A DNA stretch of 64,000 bases from Chlorocebus sabaeus (GCF_047675955.1 NC_132923.1:90703137-90767136); one strand, 5' to 3'. Shown: positions 1-11,633, numbered from the stretch's first letter. Program-made: numbers and translations. Notes: a model not told the origin generated them from the letters alone.

Positions 1-89
1 ACTGAAATCATGCCATCCATTGCACTACAGCCTGGGTGACAGAGCGAGACTTTGTCTCAGAAAAAAGAAAGAAAAAGAAAAAGAAATAA
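1..89 (+). repeat. Alu, right-arm remnant at window edge
   Basis: Starts inside the right arm; A-rich GAAA tail. Left part lies outside the window. Confidence 0.85.
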
Positions 90-98
90 ACACTGCTC

Positions 99-324
99 GG
101 CCAAGCGCAGTGACTCATGACTGTAATCCCAACACTTTGGGAGGCCAAGGCAGGCAGATCATGAGGTCAGGAGTTTGAGGCCAGCCTGGCCAACATGGTG
201 AAACGCCGTCTCTACTAAAAATACAAAAATTAGCCAGGCAGAGGTTGCAGTGAGTCGAAATTGTGCTACTGTACTCCAGCCTGGGCGACAGAGCAAGACT
301 GTCTTGGAAAAAAAATAATAAATA
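99..324 (+). repeat. Alu with internal deletion
   Basis: The body jumps from AATTAGCCAGGCA to GAGGTTGCAGTGAG, losing about 90 bp. Target duplication around AATAAA(C/T)ACTGCTC at 85-98 and 325-338. Confidence 0.9.
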
Positions 325-451
325 AATAAATACTGCTCTCACTTTTTATATATGGAAATCAGAGTATCATGTATTTTTAAATTTTGGGGTATATGTGGTT
401 TTCTTTTACATGACTAATATTATACCACATAGACAGTTTTGTATGTTGCTT

Positions 452-736
452 TATTTATTTATTTATTTGAGATGGAGTCTCACTCTGTCACCCAGGCTGG
501 AGTGCAATGAGGCGATCTCAGCTCACTGCAACCTCTGCTTCCTGGGCTCAAGTGATCCTCCTGAGTAGCAGAAAATACAGGCACACACCATCACTCCCAG
601 CTAATTTTTGTATTTTTTTGTAGAGATGGGGTTTTGCCATGTTGTCCAGGCTGGTCTCTAACTCCTGGGCTCAAGCGGTCCCCTACCTGGGCCTCCCAGA
701 GTGCTGGGATTACAGGCATGAGCCACCCCACTCAAG
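452..736 (-). repeat. Alu with TTTA-rich tail
   Basis: Antisense Alu; tail expanded to (TTTA)n at 452-470. Confidence 0.9.
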
Positions 737-876
737 CCACCATGCTCTGCCTATTTTACCAAACTCTTATCCTTAAATGTATAAATTGTTTCTAATTTTT
801 GCTATTCTGAAAATACTATGAAGAAAATCTTTATGCATAAATCTTTGTCGATATTTTGGCTTACATTCTTTCCTTC

Positions 877-1060
877 TTTTTCTGAAATTGGGTCTTGTTC
901 TGAAATTGGGTCTTGTTCTGTTGCCCAGACAGGAGTGCAGTGGCTATTCACAGGTTAAGTCATAGCACATTATAGCCTCGAACTCTTGAGCTCCAGCGAT
1001 CCTCCTGGCTCAGCCTCCTGAGTAACTGGGGCTGTAGGTGCGTGACACCATGCCTGGCTT
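877..1060 (-). repeat. Old Alu monomer-like copy
   Basis: Single left-arm-like unit, strongly diverged. Its tail side contains a 21-bp tandem duplication (TCTGAAATTGGGTCTTGTTC, about 880-920). Confidence 0.75.
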
Positions 1061-1253
1061 GGATTATTTTCTTACAATTTTTTTGAAAGTGGAATTACTG
1101 GGTCAGAGGATCAAAATATTTTTAAGGATCTTGACATATATTGCCAAAATGCTTTCCAGAAAGGTTGTGCCAATTACATGCCATCACCCTGATATTAATG
1201 TGCCTGTCTTATGACATAGCACTGAGTATTAACATTTTAAAAATCCTTGGCTG

Positions 1254-1564
1254 GGGCCAGGCATGGTGGCTCATGCCTGTAATCCCAGCACTTTGGGAGG
1301 CCACGATGGGCAGATCACGAGGTCAGGAGATCGAGACCATCCTGGCAAACACGGTGAAACCCCGACTCTATTAAAAATACAAAAAAATTAGCCCGGCGTG
1401 GTGGTGGGCGCCTGTAGTCCCAGCTACTCAGGAGGCTGAGGCAGGAGAATGGTGTGAACCCGGGAGGCGGAGCTTGCAGTGAGCCGAGATCGCGCCACTG
1501 CACTCTAGCCTGGGCGACAGAGCCAGACTCTGTCTCAACAAAAAAAAAAAAAAAAAAAAGAAAA
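1254..1564 (+). repeat. AluY
   Basis: Full-length; right arm reads GAGATCGCGCCACTGC. First of three Alus at one target (AAATCCTT). Confidence 0.92.
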
Positions 1565-1572
1565 AAATCCTT

Positions 1573-1861
1573 GGCTGTGTGCAGTGACTCATGCTTGTAA
1601 TCTCAGCACTTTGGGAGGCCAAGGCAAGAGGATCACTTGAGGCCAGGAATTTGAGAACAGCCTGGGCAACATAGTGAGACACTGTCTCTACCAAAAAAAA
1701 AAAAAAAAAGCTAGTGTGGTGATACATGCCTGTAGTTCCAGCTACTAAGGGAGGCTGAGGTTGGGGGATCATTTGAACCCAGGAGTTCAAGCCTGCAGTG
1801 AGCTATGATTGTACCACTGTACTCTGAGTGACAGAGTGAGATTCTGACTTAAAAAAAAAAA
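1573..1861 (+). repeat. Older Alu (J/S type)
   Basis: Full-length diverged Alu lying between two AluY copies; its target duplications appear to have served as targets for them. Confidence 0.9.
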
Positions 1862-1869
1862 AAATCCTA

Positions 1870-2170
1870 GGCCGGGCGCGGTGGCTCAAGCCTGTAATCC
1901 CAGTACTTTGGGAGGCCGAGACGGATGGATCACGAGGTCAGGAGATCGAGACCATCCTGGCTAACACGGTGAAACCCCGTCTCTACTAAAAAAAAATACA
2001 AAAAACTAGCCAGGTGAGGTGGCGGGCACCTGTAGTCCCAGCTACTCGGGAGGCTGAGGCAGGAGAATGGCATAAACCCAGGAGGCGGAGCTTGCAGTGA
2101 GCTGAGATCTGGCCACTGCACTCCAGCCTGGGCGACAGAGCGAGACTCCGTCTCAAAAAAAAAAAAAAAA
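1870..2170 (+). repeat. AluY, Old World monkey type
   Basis: CTCAAGCCTG near the left end and GATCTGGCCACTGC in the right arm. Flanked by AAATCCTA and AAATCCTT. Confidence 0.92.
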
Positions 2171-2705
2171 AAATCCTTGCAAATTTGATAAATGAATCAT
2201 TGCTTTTTGGGTGTTCAGTAGTTTATTGGAGGACCAAGAGGCATAGTTTCATCAGGTCAATGATGTGGTCCAATCTGACTGGTGAATTCCTCTACTGATT
2301 AGACTATCTCCCTAACTACATTGATGCGGTTTGGCCATTATTGTTTTTTACTTTCCTGGGAGTCTCTCCTCCTTTTGGTTGCAGTCTCCCCATTTTCCTT
2401 TGGGGAGCATTCTTCCCCATCTTGGTCCGTGTGTTCCAAATGGGCCTAGTCCACACCTGAATTCCAGGGATGGGCATTGAAATCTTATCTTGGCCAATCG
2501 TGACAAAAATTGGTTTAGTGATGGGCATTTCACCCAAGTGGGGCAATGAGTGCCTTTTGCTGGAATAAATGGGACAGAGGCCCTCTCTCCTATTATGGGG
2601 TTGAGGACAGGGAACTGAAGCTGAAGAATGTAGGCCTGGAGATGGCTATTGCCTGAATCCATAGCAGCAACATTAGGAGGATTGAGAGGCTTTGGCCTTG
2701 AACAT

Positions 2706-2890
2706 ACCTCAGCCTCCTGAGTAGTTGGGATAACAGGCACATGCCACCACATCTGGCTAATTTTTTATATTTTTAGTAGAGGCAGGGTGTCGCCATATTG
2801 GTTAGGCTGGTCTCGAACTCCTGACTTCGTGATCCGCCCACCTCGGCCTCCCAAAGTGCTGGGATTACAGGTGTGAGCCACTTCTCCTGA
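2706..2890 (-). repeat. Truncated Alu
   Basis: Begins abruptly in mid-element with no T-run, exactly where a 57-bp duplicated segment ends at 2705. Confidence 0.85.
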
Positions 2891-3049
2891 CTGTAATCTA
2901 TTGCTATTAAGATGACAACTTAGTCTTTAACCTTGTCAACCATTCTTTTTTGATAATGATTTGTGATTCTCCCTCTATCCCAGTTCTGTTTCTCTGACTC
3001 ACGATCTTTTTAGCCTGTAATCTTTCTTCTGCAGTTTGTTAATCAGTCA

Positions 3050-3690
3050 CTAAACGTACCAACACCTGCTATATGCTACACCCTAGGCTGTAGGACTTTC
3101 TTTAGATGCCTACTGTCCCATGGGGGAGAGAACAGCTGTACATTAGTAGCCACTGTATAAAGCAGAGCAGGCCCAAGAGAATAACAAGTGCAGTGCTCTG
3201 GGAGTTCAGAGGTGAGCTCATGGAAGGCTTTCTGGAAGAGGTGGCCCTTGGACTGACCTCTGAGGATGGATGAAGATGAGGTGGAGAGGGCATTCTGGGA
3301 AGAAGGAAAGGTGTGAGACACTAGCATGCCCAAGTCACAAGTGGGGTGGGGGAAACTGGCTGATATAGTACAAGCATGGTATGTTGGAAGGCGAGAAGTG
3401 GAGAGCAGACTCTAACGTGACTTAATTAAGTTAGGGAGTTTGGATGTATTCTGAGAATGATAAAGAGCCATCAGACACTTTTGGACAGGCAGTGATATAG
3501 TCACAATTGTGTTTTCAAATGATTTCTCTCACTGCGGTGGAGGAGGACAGCTTAGAGTCAGCAAGAATGGGGGTGAGGAGGAGTAGGATGGGGTAACCCT
3601 GGAGGCTGTAACAGCTGTCATAGTGAGTAATGATGAAGCTTTAGGAATGGAAATGGAGAGAAGTGATGATAGAAATGCAGGGAGAAACAA
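3050..3690 (-). repeat. L2 LINE, antisense 3' region
   Basis: Recognised by the reverse of the L2 3' end: TGCTATATGCTACACCCTAGG, GAAGGCTTTCTGGAAGAGGTG, then GTTAGGGAGTTTGGATGTATTCTG. Diverged; boundaries approximate. Confidence 0.75.
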
Positions 3691-4262
3691 AGGATGTGCT
3701 GCCTGCTCCCTAAGGATTATCAGGGAACATATAGAAATTGCCCAAATATGATTGCAATAAAAATGTGCTGTTAACTTTTCTCAAATTGGGCTTTGGGTGG
3801 TTGAGGTCAGGTATTTTCAGTCCCCTCCATAGAGGTATTATGAAATACCTTTCAGAAGGGAAGATAGAGAGGAATAACATGTGTCTGCCCTGGGCACCTT
3901 CTTGTTTTGGCATCTGATAACTGCACAAAGCTTCAGCACCTTTGGGCACTTTGGCCATCACCCCGTCCTTCAAGGACCAACTTTCTGAACAGGGATTTCT
4001 CTTGGAGTCCTTGCTGACTCTAAACTCTCCTCTTCCACTGCAGTGAGAGGAGCTTGAATTGAGAGCTGGATAATGGAGTTTTGGCCCTGGGAATATAAGG
4101 TTTAAAGTGAATAAGGCTATGATTTCCACATAATCATTCCAAAAGGCTGTTTTGACTTTCTAAATGGTCCATCCAGCTGAAGAAATCATCCCAAGTTCAG
4201 TAAGTTGGGGAAGTCTGGATCTGCTGAGCCCCTAGTTCATTTTAAGAGGAAAGTCAGCCCAT

Positions 4263-4558
4263 GGTCAGGCGCAGTGGCTTATGTCTTATAATCCCAGCAA
4301 TTTGGGAGGCCGAGGTGGGCAAAAAGCTTGAGCTTCTGAGTTCGAGACCACCCTGGGCAACATGGCAAAATGCTGTCTCTACAAAAAATATGAAAAATAG
4401 CTGGGTGTGCTGGCATGTGCTTGTAGTCCCAGCTACTTGGGAGGCTGAGGTGGAAGGATGGCTTGAGCCCAGGAGGCAGAAGTTGCAGTGAGCTGAGATC
4501 ACACCACTGCACTCCAGCCTGGGCGATAAAGCCAGACCTTGCCTCAAAATAAATAAAT
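4263..4558 (+). repeat. Alu (old S/J)
   Basis: Full-length, diverged, tail AAATAAATA; flanks AGGAAAG(T/C)CA on both sides. Confidence 0.88.
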
Positions 4559-5225
4559 AGGAAAGCCAATCCAAACCTCAGGCCCTGGGATTTATGATTC
4601 TAGTTGCCTGAATCCATAGCAGCAACATCAGGATGATTGAGAGGCTTTGACCTTGAACATGGGTGACTGTTCTGTCACTTCCTATGTAATTTTCCTATTG
4701 ACAGATAGAAGGAGTCCTGTGGGCAGACTTTGGAGTGAAAGAAATTGCAGGGGGTTGAGGAGCAAGAGACAATGATCATAATAGCCCAGCTGTGCATTTT
4801 TTAGCTTCAAGTGTTTTTGTTCACATTAGCTAATTAACTGACAGTTTGTCCAAGTGGAGCTGAGGGATGGTAGGAGACAGGGAACTCATGGCCGATCATG
4901 CTTCCAGGGTCTGGAGGGGACTGATAACGTGACTGCAGTACCAGGGCCAGAGTGTGTGTTTGGACAGCTAATGGACAGAAGCTAATTGATAGGCGCTTGG
5001 GCCTGTGTGCATGATGGTCAGCTGGTTTGTCCACAACAGTGTGATAAATGCCCCATTCAGTCCAGGAGCAGTCACAGCTCAGAGATACCCAGTCAGGCTC
5101 TGTTACTGATCTGATAACAAGTGCATGGGGTATTAGCTACTTCACCACAGATGTCGTCTCTGGAGAACTGTCTCTGTGTCCAGGAGACAGAATGAGATTC
5201 TTCAGGGTTAGAAATGTCACATATC

Positions 5226-5442
5226 TTTTTTTTTTTTTTTTTTTTTTTGAGACAGAGTCTCACTCTGTTGCCCAGGCTGGAGTACAGTGGCCCGATCTTG
5301 GCTCACTGCAACTTCGGACTCCGGGGTTCAAACGATTCTCCTGTCTGCCTCCGGGAGTAGCTGGGATTACAGGTGTGCGCCACTATGCTTGGCTAATTTT
5401 TGTATTTTTTGTAGAGACGAGGTTTCGCAATGTTGGCCAAGC
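5226..5442 (-). repeat. Alu, 5'-truncated
   Basis: Long T-run at 5226-5249; homology ends at GTTGGCCAAGCTG where the RPS29 retrocopy flank starts. Confidence 0.88.
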
Positions 5443-5457
5443 TGACAATTTTTTTTT
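5443..5457 (+). repeat. Target-site duplication of the RPS29 retrocopy (left)
   Basis: TGACAATTTTTTTTT here is repeated at 5748-5762 on the other side of the retrocopy; the T-run merges with the retrocopy A-tail. Hallmark of L1-mediated insertion. Confidence 0.7.
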
Positions 5458-5458
5458 C

Positions 5459-5747
5459 AAATATTTATTTTATGTACAAAGAGCTATCATGGTTTTTCAT
5501 TGAGTAGATGCCCTGGGTAATCTTTGGAAGGAAGATCATTTAGTCCAACTTAATGAAGCCGATATCCTTCCCATACTGACAGAAACACTGACGGCACATA
5601 TTGAGGCCATATTTCCGGATCAGACCGTGCCGGTTTGAACAGACGTGACAAGAGCGAGATCCCTGGCCGAATTTCCATGAGTGGCTCCAGTACAACTGCT
5701 GGTGACCCATCTTGCTCTCAGGAGTGCAACTAGGTAAAAGGAAAAAG
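5459..5747 (-). pseudogene. RPS29P (unnumbered): RPS29 processed retrocopy with intact 56-codon frame
   Basis: Intronless copy of the mRNA for ribosomal protein S29 (uS14), a small zinc-binding protein of the 40S subunit. The minus-strand frame runs from ATG at 5710 to TAA at 5540: exactly 56 codons, the normal length, with no frameshift or stop. It starts MGHQQLYWSH and ends GFIKLD. The zinc ligands Cys21, Cys24, Cys39 and Cys42 are kept. Against the known protein there are five changes: P11S, R12W, R22H, R44C, A47G; the three arginine losses look like CpG decay. The 5' leader (CCTTTTACCTAGTTGCACTCC) and the 3' UTR with an AATAAA signal are present, followed by an A-tail (T-run at 5449-5457). 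It abuts a truncated Alu. Loss of several basic RNA-contacting residues argues against function. Confidence 0.92.
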
Positions 5748-5991
5748 TGACAATTTTTTTTTTAAACAGGAAATTTTTGCATCAAAACCCAGCCAGCAGT
5801 GAATTCTATTATTCACTCTCTATGTTCTATGAGAAATACCAGGAAGAGCATGCACATTTATAGAAACGTGTATGCCAGCACAGCCCATAATAACTCAGTG
5901 GAGGCATCTATAGTTTCACATTTTAAGATACACTTTTTACAATTTATGTAAGTTAATTTTACTCTTTCTCATGTACATTACTATGGGTCTA

Positions 5992-6225
5992 AACCAGGGG
6001 TCAACAAACTTTTACTGTAAAGAGCCAGATAGTAAATATTTTAGGCCTTATGGACGTATAATTTCTGTTATAAATACTCGGATCTGCCAAGCCTCCACAG
6101 GCAATACATAAATGAATGAGCATGACTTTATTTATGGATATTGAAATTTGAATTTATATAATTTTCACAAGATATTTTGCTTCTTGAGATTTTTTTCCCC
6201 CATCATTAAAAAATGTAGATGTACT
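5992..6225 (+). repeat. hAT-Charlie-type MITE (MER33/MER58-like; name uncertain)
   Basis: Starts CAGGGGTCAACAAACTTTTACTG...AAAGAGCCAGATAGTAAATATTTTAGG, a well-known non-autonomous hAT sequence. The 8 bp before it are GTCTAAAC. Its right end is degraded. Confidence 0.75.
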
Positions 6226-6255
6226 CATAACAATTAAATTTTAAAAAAAAAATTA

Positions 6256-6583
6256 GGCTGGGCATGGCGGCTCACACCTGTAATCTCAACACTTTGGGAG
6301 GCCAAGGTGGGCAGACAGCTTGAGCCAAGGAATTTAAGACCAGCCTGGACAACTTGACAAAACCCCATCTCTACAAAAACAAACAAACAAAAAATATGAA
6401 AATTAGCTGGTCATGGTGGCACGCACCTGTAGTCACAGCTACTCAGGGGGCTGAGGTGGAAGGATCACTTGAGCTTTGGTAGGTTGAGGCTGCATTGAGC
6501 TGAGATTGTGCCACTGCATTCCAGCCTGGGTGACAGAGCGAGACCTTGTCTCAAAAAAAAGAAAAAGAGAAAAGAAAAAGGAA
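6256..6583 (+). repeat. Alu
   Basis: Full-length old Alu with an AAACAAACAAAC insertion in the middle A-rich linker. Confidence 0.9.
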
Positions 6584-6661
6584 ACAAAACGTGTGGAGCA
6601 GCATTCTAGGCACTGGCTATACAGAGATGTAAACCATATATCTGACTCCGCAGAATTTCCT

Positions 6662-6971
6662 GGTTTTTTTGTTGTTGTTTTGTTTTGTTTGTTTGTTTGT
6701 TTTTGAGACACAGTCTCCTCTGTCATCCAGGCTGGAGTGCATAGTATGATGATCATGGCTCACTGTAGCCTTGAATGCCCGGGCTCAAATGATTCTCCTA
6801 CCTCAGCTTCTTGAGTAGTTGGGACCATCCACAGCTAATTTTTTGTATTTTTTGTAGAGATGGGGTTTCGCCATGTTACCTGGGCTGGTCTCTAACTCCT
6901 GGGTTCAAGCGATCCTCCCACCTTGGCCTCCCAAAGTGCAAGGATTTCAGGTATGAGTCACTGTGCCTGGG
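6662..6971 (-). repeat. Alu
   Basis: Antisense; (GTTT)n tail. Target duplication CAGAATTT at 6651-6658 and 6972-6979. Confidence 0.9.
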
Positions 6972-7074
6972 CAGAATTTATTTTCTAGATGAAGTTATAG
7001 GCATTGAACAAAAAACGTAAGTAAAGTTATTTTAGATTGTGATACATCCTAGTAAGACATTAAAATAGGAATAA

Positions 7075-7345
7075 AAGTTAATGTGGAGAGGGCTTCTTTG
7101 GCTAGCACTGTAAGGGAAGGCCATTTTGAGGAGGTGAAATTTGGGCTGAGACCTGAATGAAGAGAAGGAGACAGTTATAGTGAAGATCTGGGGGAAAGAA
7201 CATTCTAGGTAGAGGGAGAGCAGGTACCTTTAAAGAACCTGAGGCCTATCAGATCCTGACAGATAAAAGGCTGAAGCAGATGTAAATGAGTGGTTGTGTG
7301 TTGGGAGGGTGAGGGTTAAAAGGAGATGAGGTAAGAGACAGGGGA
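7075..7345 (-). repeat. L2 LINE, antisense
   Basis: GAGGAGGTGAAATTTGGGCTGAGACCTGAATGAAGAGAAGG is the reverse of the L2 3' region. Confidence 0.78.
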
Positions 7346-7432
7346 GCTTCATAATGAGGCCTCCACTTATCTCTATTCCTCATTCCCTCAGTTCTGTCTC
7401 TCACACTTTACTTTCTAGGATTCTGAACTTAA

Positions 7433-7724
7433 CTTTTCTTTTGAGACAGGTGTTGCTCTGTCACCCAGGCTGGAGTGCAGTGGCATGACTATGGCTCACT
7501 GCAGCCTTAACCTCCCAGACTCAAGCTATCCTCCCACCTCAGCCTCCCAAGTAGCTAGCACTATAGGTGTGTACCACTGCATCTGGTTATTTTTAAAATT
7601 TTTTTTGTGGAGTCGGGGGTCTCACTGTGTTGCCAGGGCTGGTCTCGAACTGCTGGACTCAAGCAATCTGCCCACTTCAGCCTCCCAAAGTGCTGGGATT
7701 ACAGGCGTGCACCACCATGCTCAA
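7433..7724 (-). repeat. Alu (old)
   Basis: Antisense, diverged; flanked by AGGATTCTGAA(C/G)TT on both sides (about 7417 and 7726). Confidence 0.9.
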
Positions 7725-8099
7725 GAGGATTCTGAAGTTTTCTGTTCTCCAAACAAGCTATTCTTTTTTATATTCATGAGTTTTTCATAGGCCTCAAGCT
7801 GGAATGCGTGGTTGTAACCACTGTCTCCTTCTTCCTTTCAGCAATAGAATTTCCCCGAGTTTTAACAGGGCCTACGTTTAGAGCTTCCTACCCAACCTGA
7901 ACTACCTGCTTATTTCTGAGTTTCTTTATTGCCTCATGGTACTTCATACGTCTATCATAGTTTTCCACTAGTTAAGCAGCACTGACTAGGAGTCTAAGTC
8001 ATGCACTGTGTGATAAATAAGGAGTTTGTGGTTTAGAGGAAAGACAGACATGTGGCAAATAATTGTGAATGGTGATAGTACACTCTCTGTGAGAAGTGA

Positions 8100-9890
8100 G
8101 TTGAGGGTAGTACAGACATCCTTCATTCTTCCTTTCTCCTCAACTCCCACATCCAATTCTAACATGATGAAAAAGTCTGTATTGCCCAGATCTTGGGAAA
8201 CACAATGCGAAAGAGAGGAGGAAGTCAGGTAGTATCAGGACAGCAGTTACAAGTCACACCAGCCTCAAGGAGGCAGATTCCGGCCCCACCAGCAGAGGCG
8301 GCAGCAGCCAGGACAGAAAACATTGTCCCCGCTGGAAGCCAAAATAGGTTGCTGCTTGTGGTCACTATTGGAGATGCAGCAAGCTCCTGGGGGCCATCTG
8401 CCGTAGAAGCTGAACAAGTAGTATGCTGGCAAGGTGACCAGCCATTCAAGAACTTACTCTCAACTCAAGAGGCCCTGGAGAAACTATTTAAAATGACTGA
8501 AGGACACTTTGAGGTAGGGCTAATTCCTACAAGTAGGAAAGTGGGTGCTTATCCTAGAGTAAGTTGGGTAAAAAAAGTTATTAAATAATATCTAATTTGG
8601 TAGTTACAGGCAAATGAGGCTGAGGATATGTGGATTATATTTTGAATTATTTTGAATCTTATTGAAGTTTATATCCATGCCATGGACTCATCATTACCTC
8701 TAAAAATAAAGCCAATTGATATTTAGGGCAAGGATGAAGATAACATTGGAAAATTTGCACGTGGAGGTAGATGTAGACTTCCAGAAGCCTCTAAGAATGG
8801 CGAGATTCAAAATAACTGTGAAAAAGAAAACCACATAAAATTGAAAAGACTGTGCAAATTCTATTAAGTTCCTGAACAAATAAAGAGAGCCCAGCAAGGT
8901 CTTCAGGAGGGGGGACAACGCAACCTTACTAAAGTTTGCTAAAGATGTTAATCAGCCTACAATCCAAGAGAGATACCAGGGAATGGAGTTGTTGTGTTAG
9001 ATATGGTAGACAAATCTCCATAAGAAAACAACCCAACAACCACCAGAATCGTTGGCCTAGTTATTGGGGGAGAGGTGAAGGAAAGGCTATTTAGTTAATC
9101 TACAGATTTATGAGGATCTGAAAGTTGACGATATTTTTAGGAAAGGTCACCCCTAGCATGGGGAAATAGTGCTCTTGGCTGGGGTGCTCTGCTGAGATGC
9201 TGTGGGTGGTAGATGCCAGATATGGAGAAGCGACCGCAGAACCTCTTAGTCTGGCAAGGGGAATTTTCAAGCCTCAGTATTAGTTGGCTGAGGGTTGAAT
9301 GCTCTGACAAAGCTAGCAGTGAGGAGGGTTTATAACCACAGGGATGTTCTGAATTTTTCTCTGTTGTACCAGAGGGTGACAGAAAAGATACTTCTGAACC
9401 AGGACTGAAGAAACTCTTATAGAAGGCAGAGGAAACAGGAGCTAGAGATTCGAACAGCATGAATCAGGTTTCCTATATAATAGGTGAGTTTTAGGTCTGT
9501 TCCAGGATAAGACTTTGGGGAAAATTCCAGCTGCCAAACCCAGGGTAGTCTTTTAGATTCTTCTACTTTTTGAAACTAACATTAAAAATGGAGGAGGAGA
9601 GGCAGCTTCAGCTATGGAGTAGAAAAACTCAATCAACTGAGGTGATTGTACATACCCAGCAAGGACTCCAATGACTACTACACATGTGGACTTCATGGGA
9701 CAGATGAAGGTCCTTTAGGTTTGGGGGAAAGAGGTATAACCATGGACACCTGTGAGCCCCTAAAAGGCAGAACACTGTAGAAGTTGGGGATGAGAAGGCT
9801 CCTGGCCAAGAAGAAATCCCAGCTATAGCATTCCTAAAGTTGAAGAGCACCAGGGAACAAGGGACCAGGAATGGGCCTGGAGCTTGAACT
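8100..9890 (+). other. Unassigned low-copy block with a 131-codon open frame
   Basis: Contains no Alu until 9891 and no repeat I can name. A + strand frame runs from 8193 to 8588 (131 codons, starts MGNTMRKRGG) with an Ala/Pro/Gln-rich start and a charged end. A second stretch (8725-8900) reads open for about 50 codons with a basic composition and then hits stops. The mixture of coding-like stretches and stops could be a decayed gene or an internal part of an old retroelement; no family is recognised. Confidence 0.35.
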
Positions 9891-10028
9891 GTCTTTATTA
9901 TTATTATTTGTAGAAATGGAGTCTCATTATGTTGCGCAGGCTGGTCTCAAACTCCCGGCCCAAGTGACCCTCCCACCTTGGCCTCTCAAAGTATTGGGAT
10001 TACAGGTGTGAACCACTGTGCCTGGCTG
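9891..10028 (-). repeat. Alu half-element
   Basis: Only one arm, with a (TTA)n-rich tail; lies inside the unassigned low-divergence block. Confidence 0.8.
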
Positions 10029-10375
10029 GAGTTGAGCCATCTTCAACCTGCACAAGAGGAGGCCTCTGCCAGACAAAGATCCCATCTTTTTCTTGTGGAG
10101 GGATAATCCTAGAAAGAGGGCAGCCATAAAAACACCAACTCTCAAGAGGTGCTTAATGACAAATTCACAAGTAGCAAGCACCAAGCCACCTCCCATCACA
10201 AAAATGGAATGGATCAGATGTGGCTTTGGGACCAATTGTCAGGCTTGAGTTTCCTACAGGACTTGTGGAGATGAGGGAAGAGATGAAAAATATGTGGGTA
10301 TATGTTGGCAATGTTCAGGAGAGGTAGGTACATTGGTGGGGATCAAGTCTAGACTCTTTAAAAAGTGTTTACCAG

Positions 10376-10676
10376 CAGCTGAGCACAGTTGCTCATGCCT
10401 GTAACCTTAGCACTTTGGAAGGCCGAGGTGGGTGGATCACCTGAGGTCAGGAGTTCGAGACCAGCCTGACCCACATAGTGAAACCTCAACTCTACTAAAA
10501 ATACAAAAAAAGTTAGCTGGGCATGGTGGCGAATGCCTGTAATCCCAGTTACTCCTGAGGCTGAGGCAGGAGAATCGCTTGAACCTGGGAGGTGGAGGTT
10601 GCAGTGAGCTGAGATTGCGCCATTGCACACCAGCCTGGGCAACAAGAGCAAAACTCTGTCTCAATTAAAAAAAAAA
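10376..10676 (+). repeat. Alu (S type)
   Basis: Target duplication AAAAAGTGTTTACCAG at 10360-10375 and 10677-10692. Confidence 0.93.
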
Positions 10677-10692
10677 AAAAAGTGTTTACCAG

Positions 10693-11633
10693 AAGCATGC
10701 AGGAATAGAGTATCTAGGTATTTTATCCTTATCCAGATGTGGAAGCCACAGCAAAATAAAGGGAAGGAAGAGCCAATAATTCCCATTTTCTCTGCTTCCA
10801 CTCTGAGATCTCTAACTTAAAGTTTTAATTTGGGGGATTCCCCAAAATTCAAAAAGTAGAAAGAGAAGTTGCCATGGAAGGACCAAACCAGGAGTAGAGT
10901 TTTCTCTCTCCAAGAATGGGACTTAGTATAATGGGCTTCGGGTGAGTAGCGTAAGTTAAATGATGGGAAACCCAGACTCTTTAGAAAATGGTACAGAAAG
11001 TCTGTGTTATCTTAAATGGATGATTTTTGAAATCACCTTAAAGATGTACTGATTGACTGCATTAACTCTGGATTCTATATCCTATATATTCCCCTTTGTG
11101 ATAGTGAAGGGAAAAAAATCAGGTAATATCTGAGTTTGTGTGGATTTCCTGGCTCTCAATAGACATTCCACAATAGCCCAGCACACTGTGTTCCACATAC
11201 AGGATAGCTTAGCCACTTCCTATGGAGTCAGTTGTTTCCAGCAATGAACGTCAGAGAAGGTATTATAATATCCCTACAACTGCATAAGAGGACATAAACA
11301 GAGGGGATTTTATCTGTCTTGTATAGGTCATCAATATGAAGGGATGGGGATTTCAGGAGTCCATGCTGTTACCAGAAAGGGGTTTCGATCCAGACCCCAA
11401 AAGGGGGTTCTTGGATTTCGTGCAAAGAGCTAGTGATTAAGGGCATTATCTCTGGATAATGGAAGCTGTCTTACTTTATTAAGAAAGTAAAGGGATAAAA
11501 GAATGGCTACTCCATAGACAGAGCAGCAGTATGTGCTGCTTGACTGAGTATACTTATGGTTATTTCTTGATTATGTGCTAAATAAGGAGTGGATTCTTAA
11601 GTTTACAGGGATTTCCTGGAAATCTTCCTTTTA
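10693..11633. other. No recognisable feature
   Basis: About 0.9 kb of A/T-leaning sequence without an identifiable gene or repeat. Confidence 0.5.

Noticed and set aside
115..342. Proteins such as SLALSPRLECSGAISAHC... on many frames
   Set aside because: These are the standard chance translations of Alu elements; dozens occur across the window at every Alu and none is a gene.
5048..5503. 151-codon + strand frame near 5.0-5.5 kb
   Set aside because: Its second half is Alu plus the RPS29 retrocopy tail read in the wrong strand; the first half has no recognisable domain.
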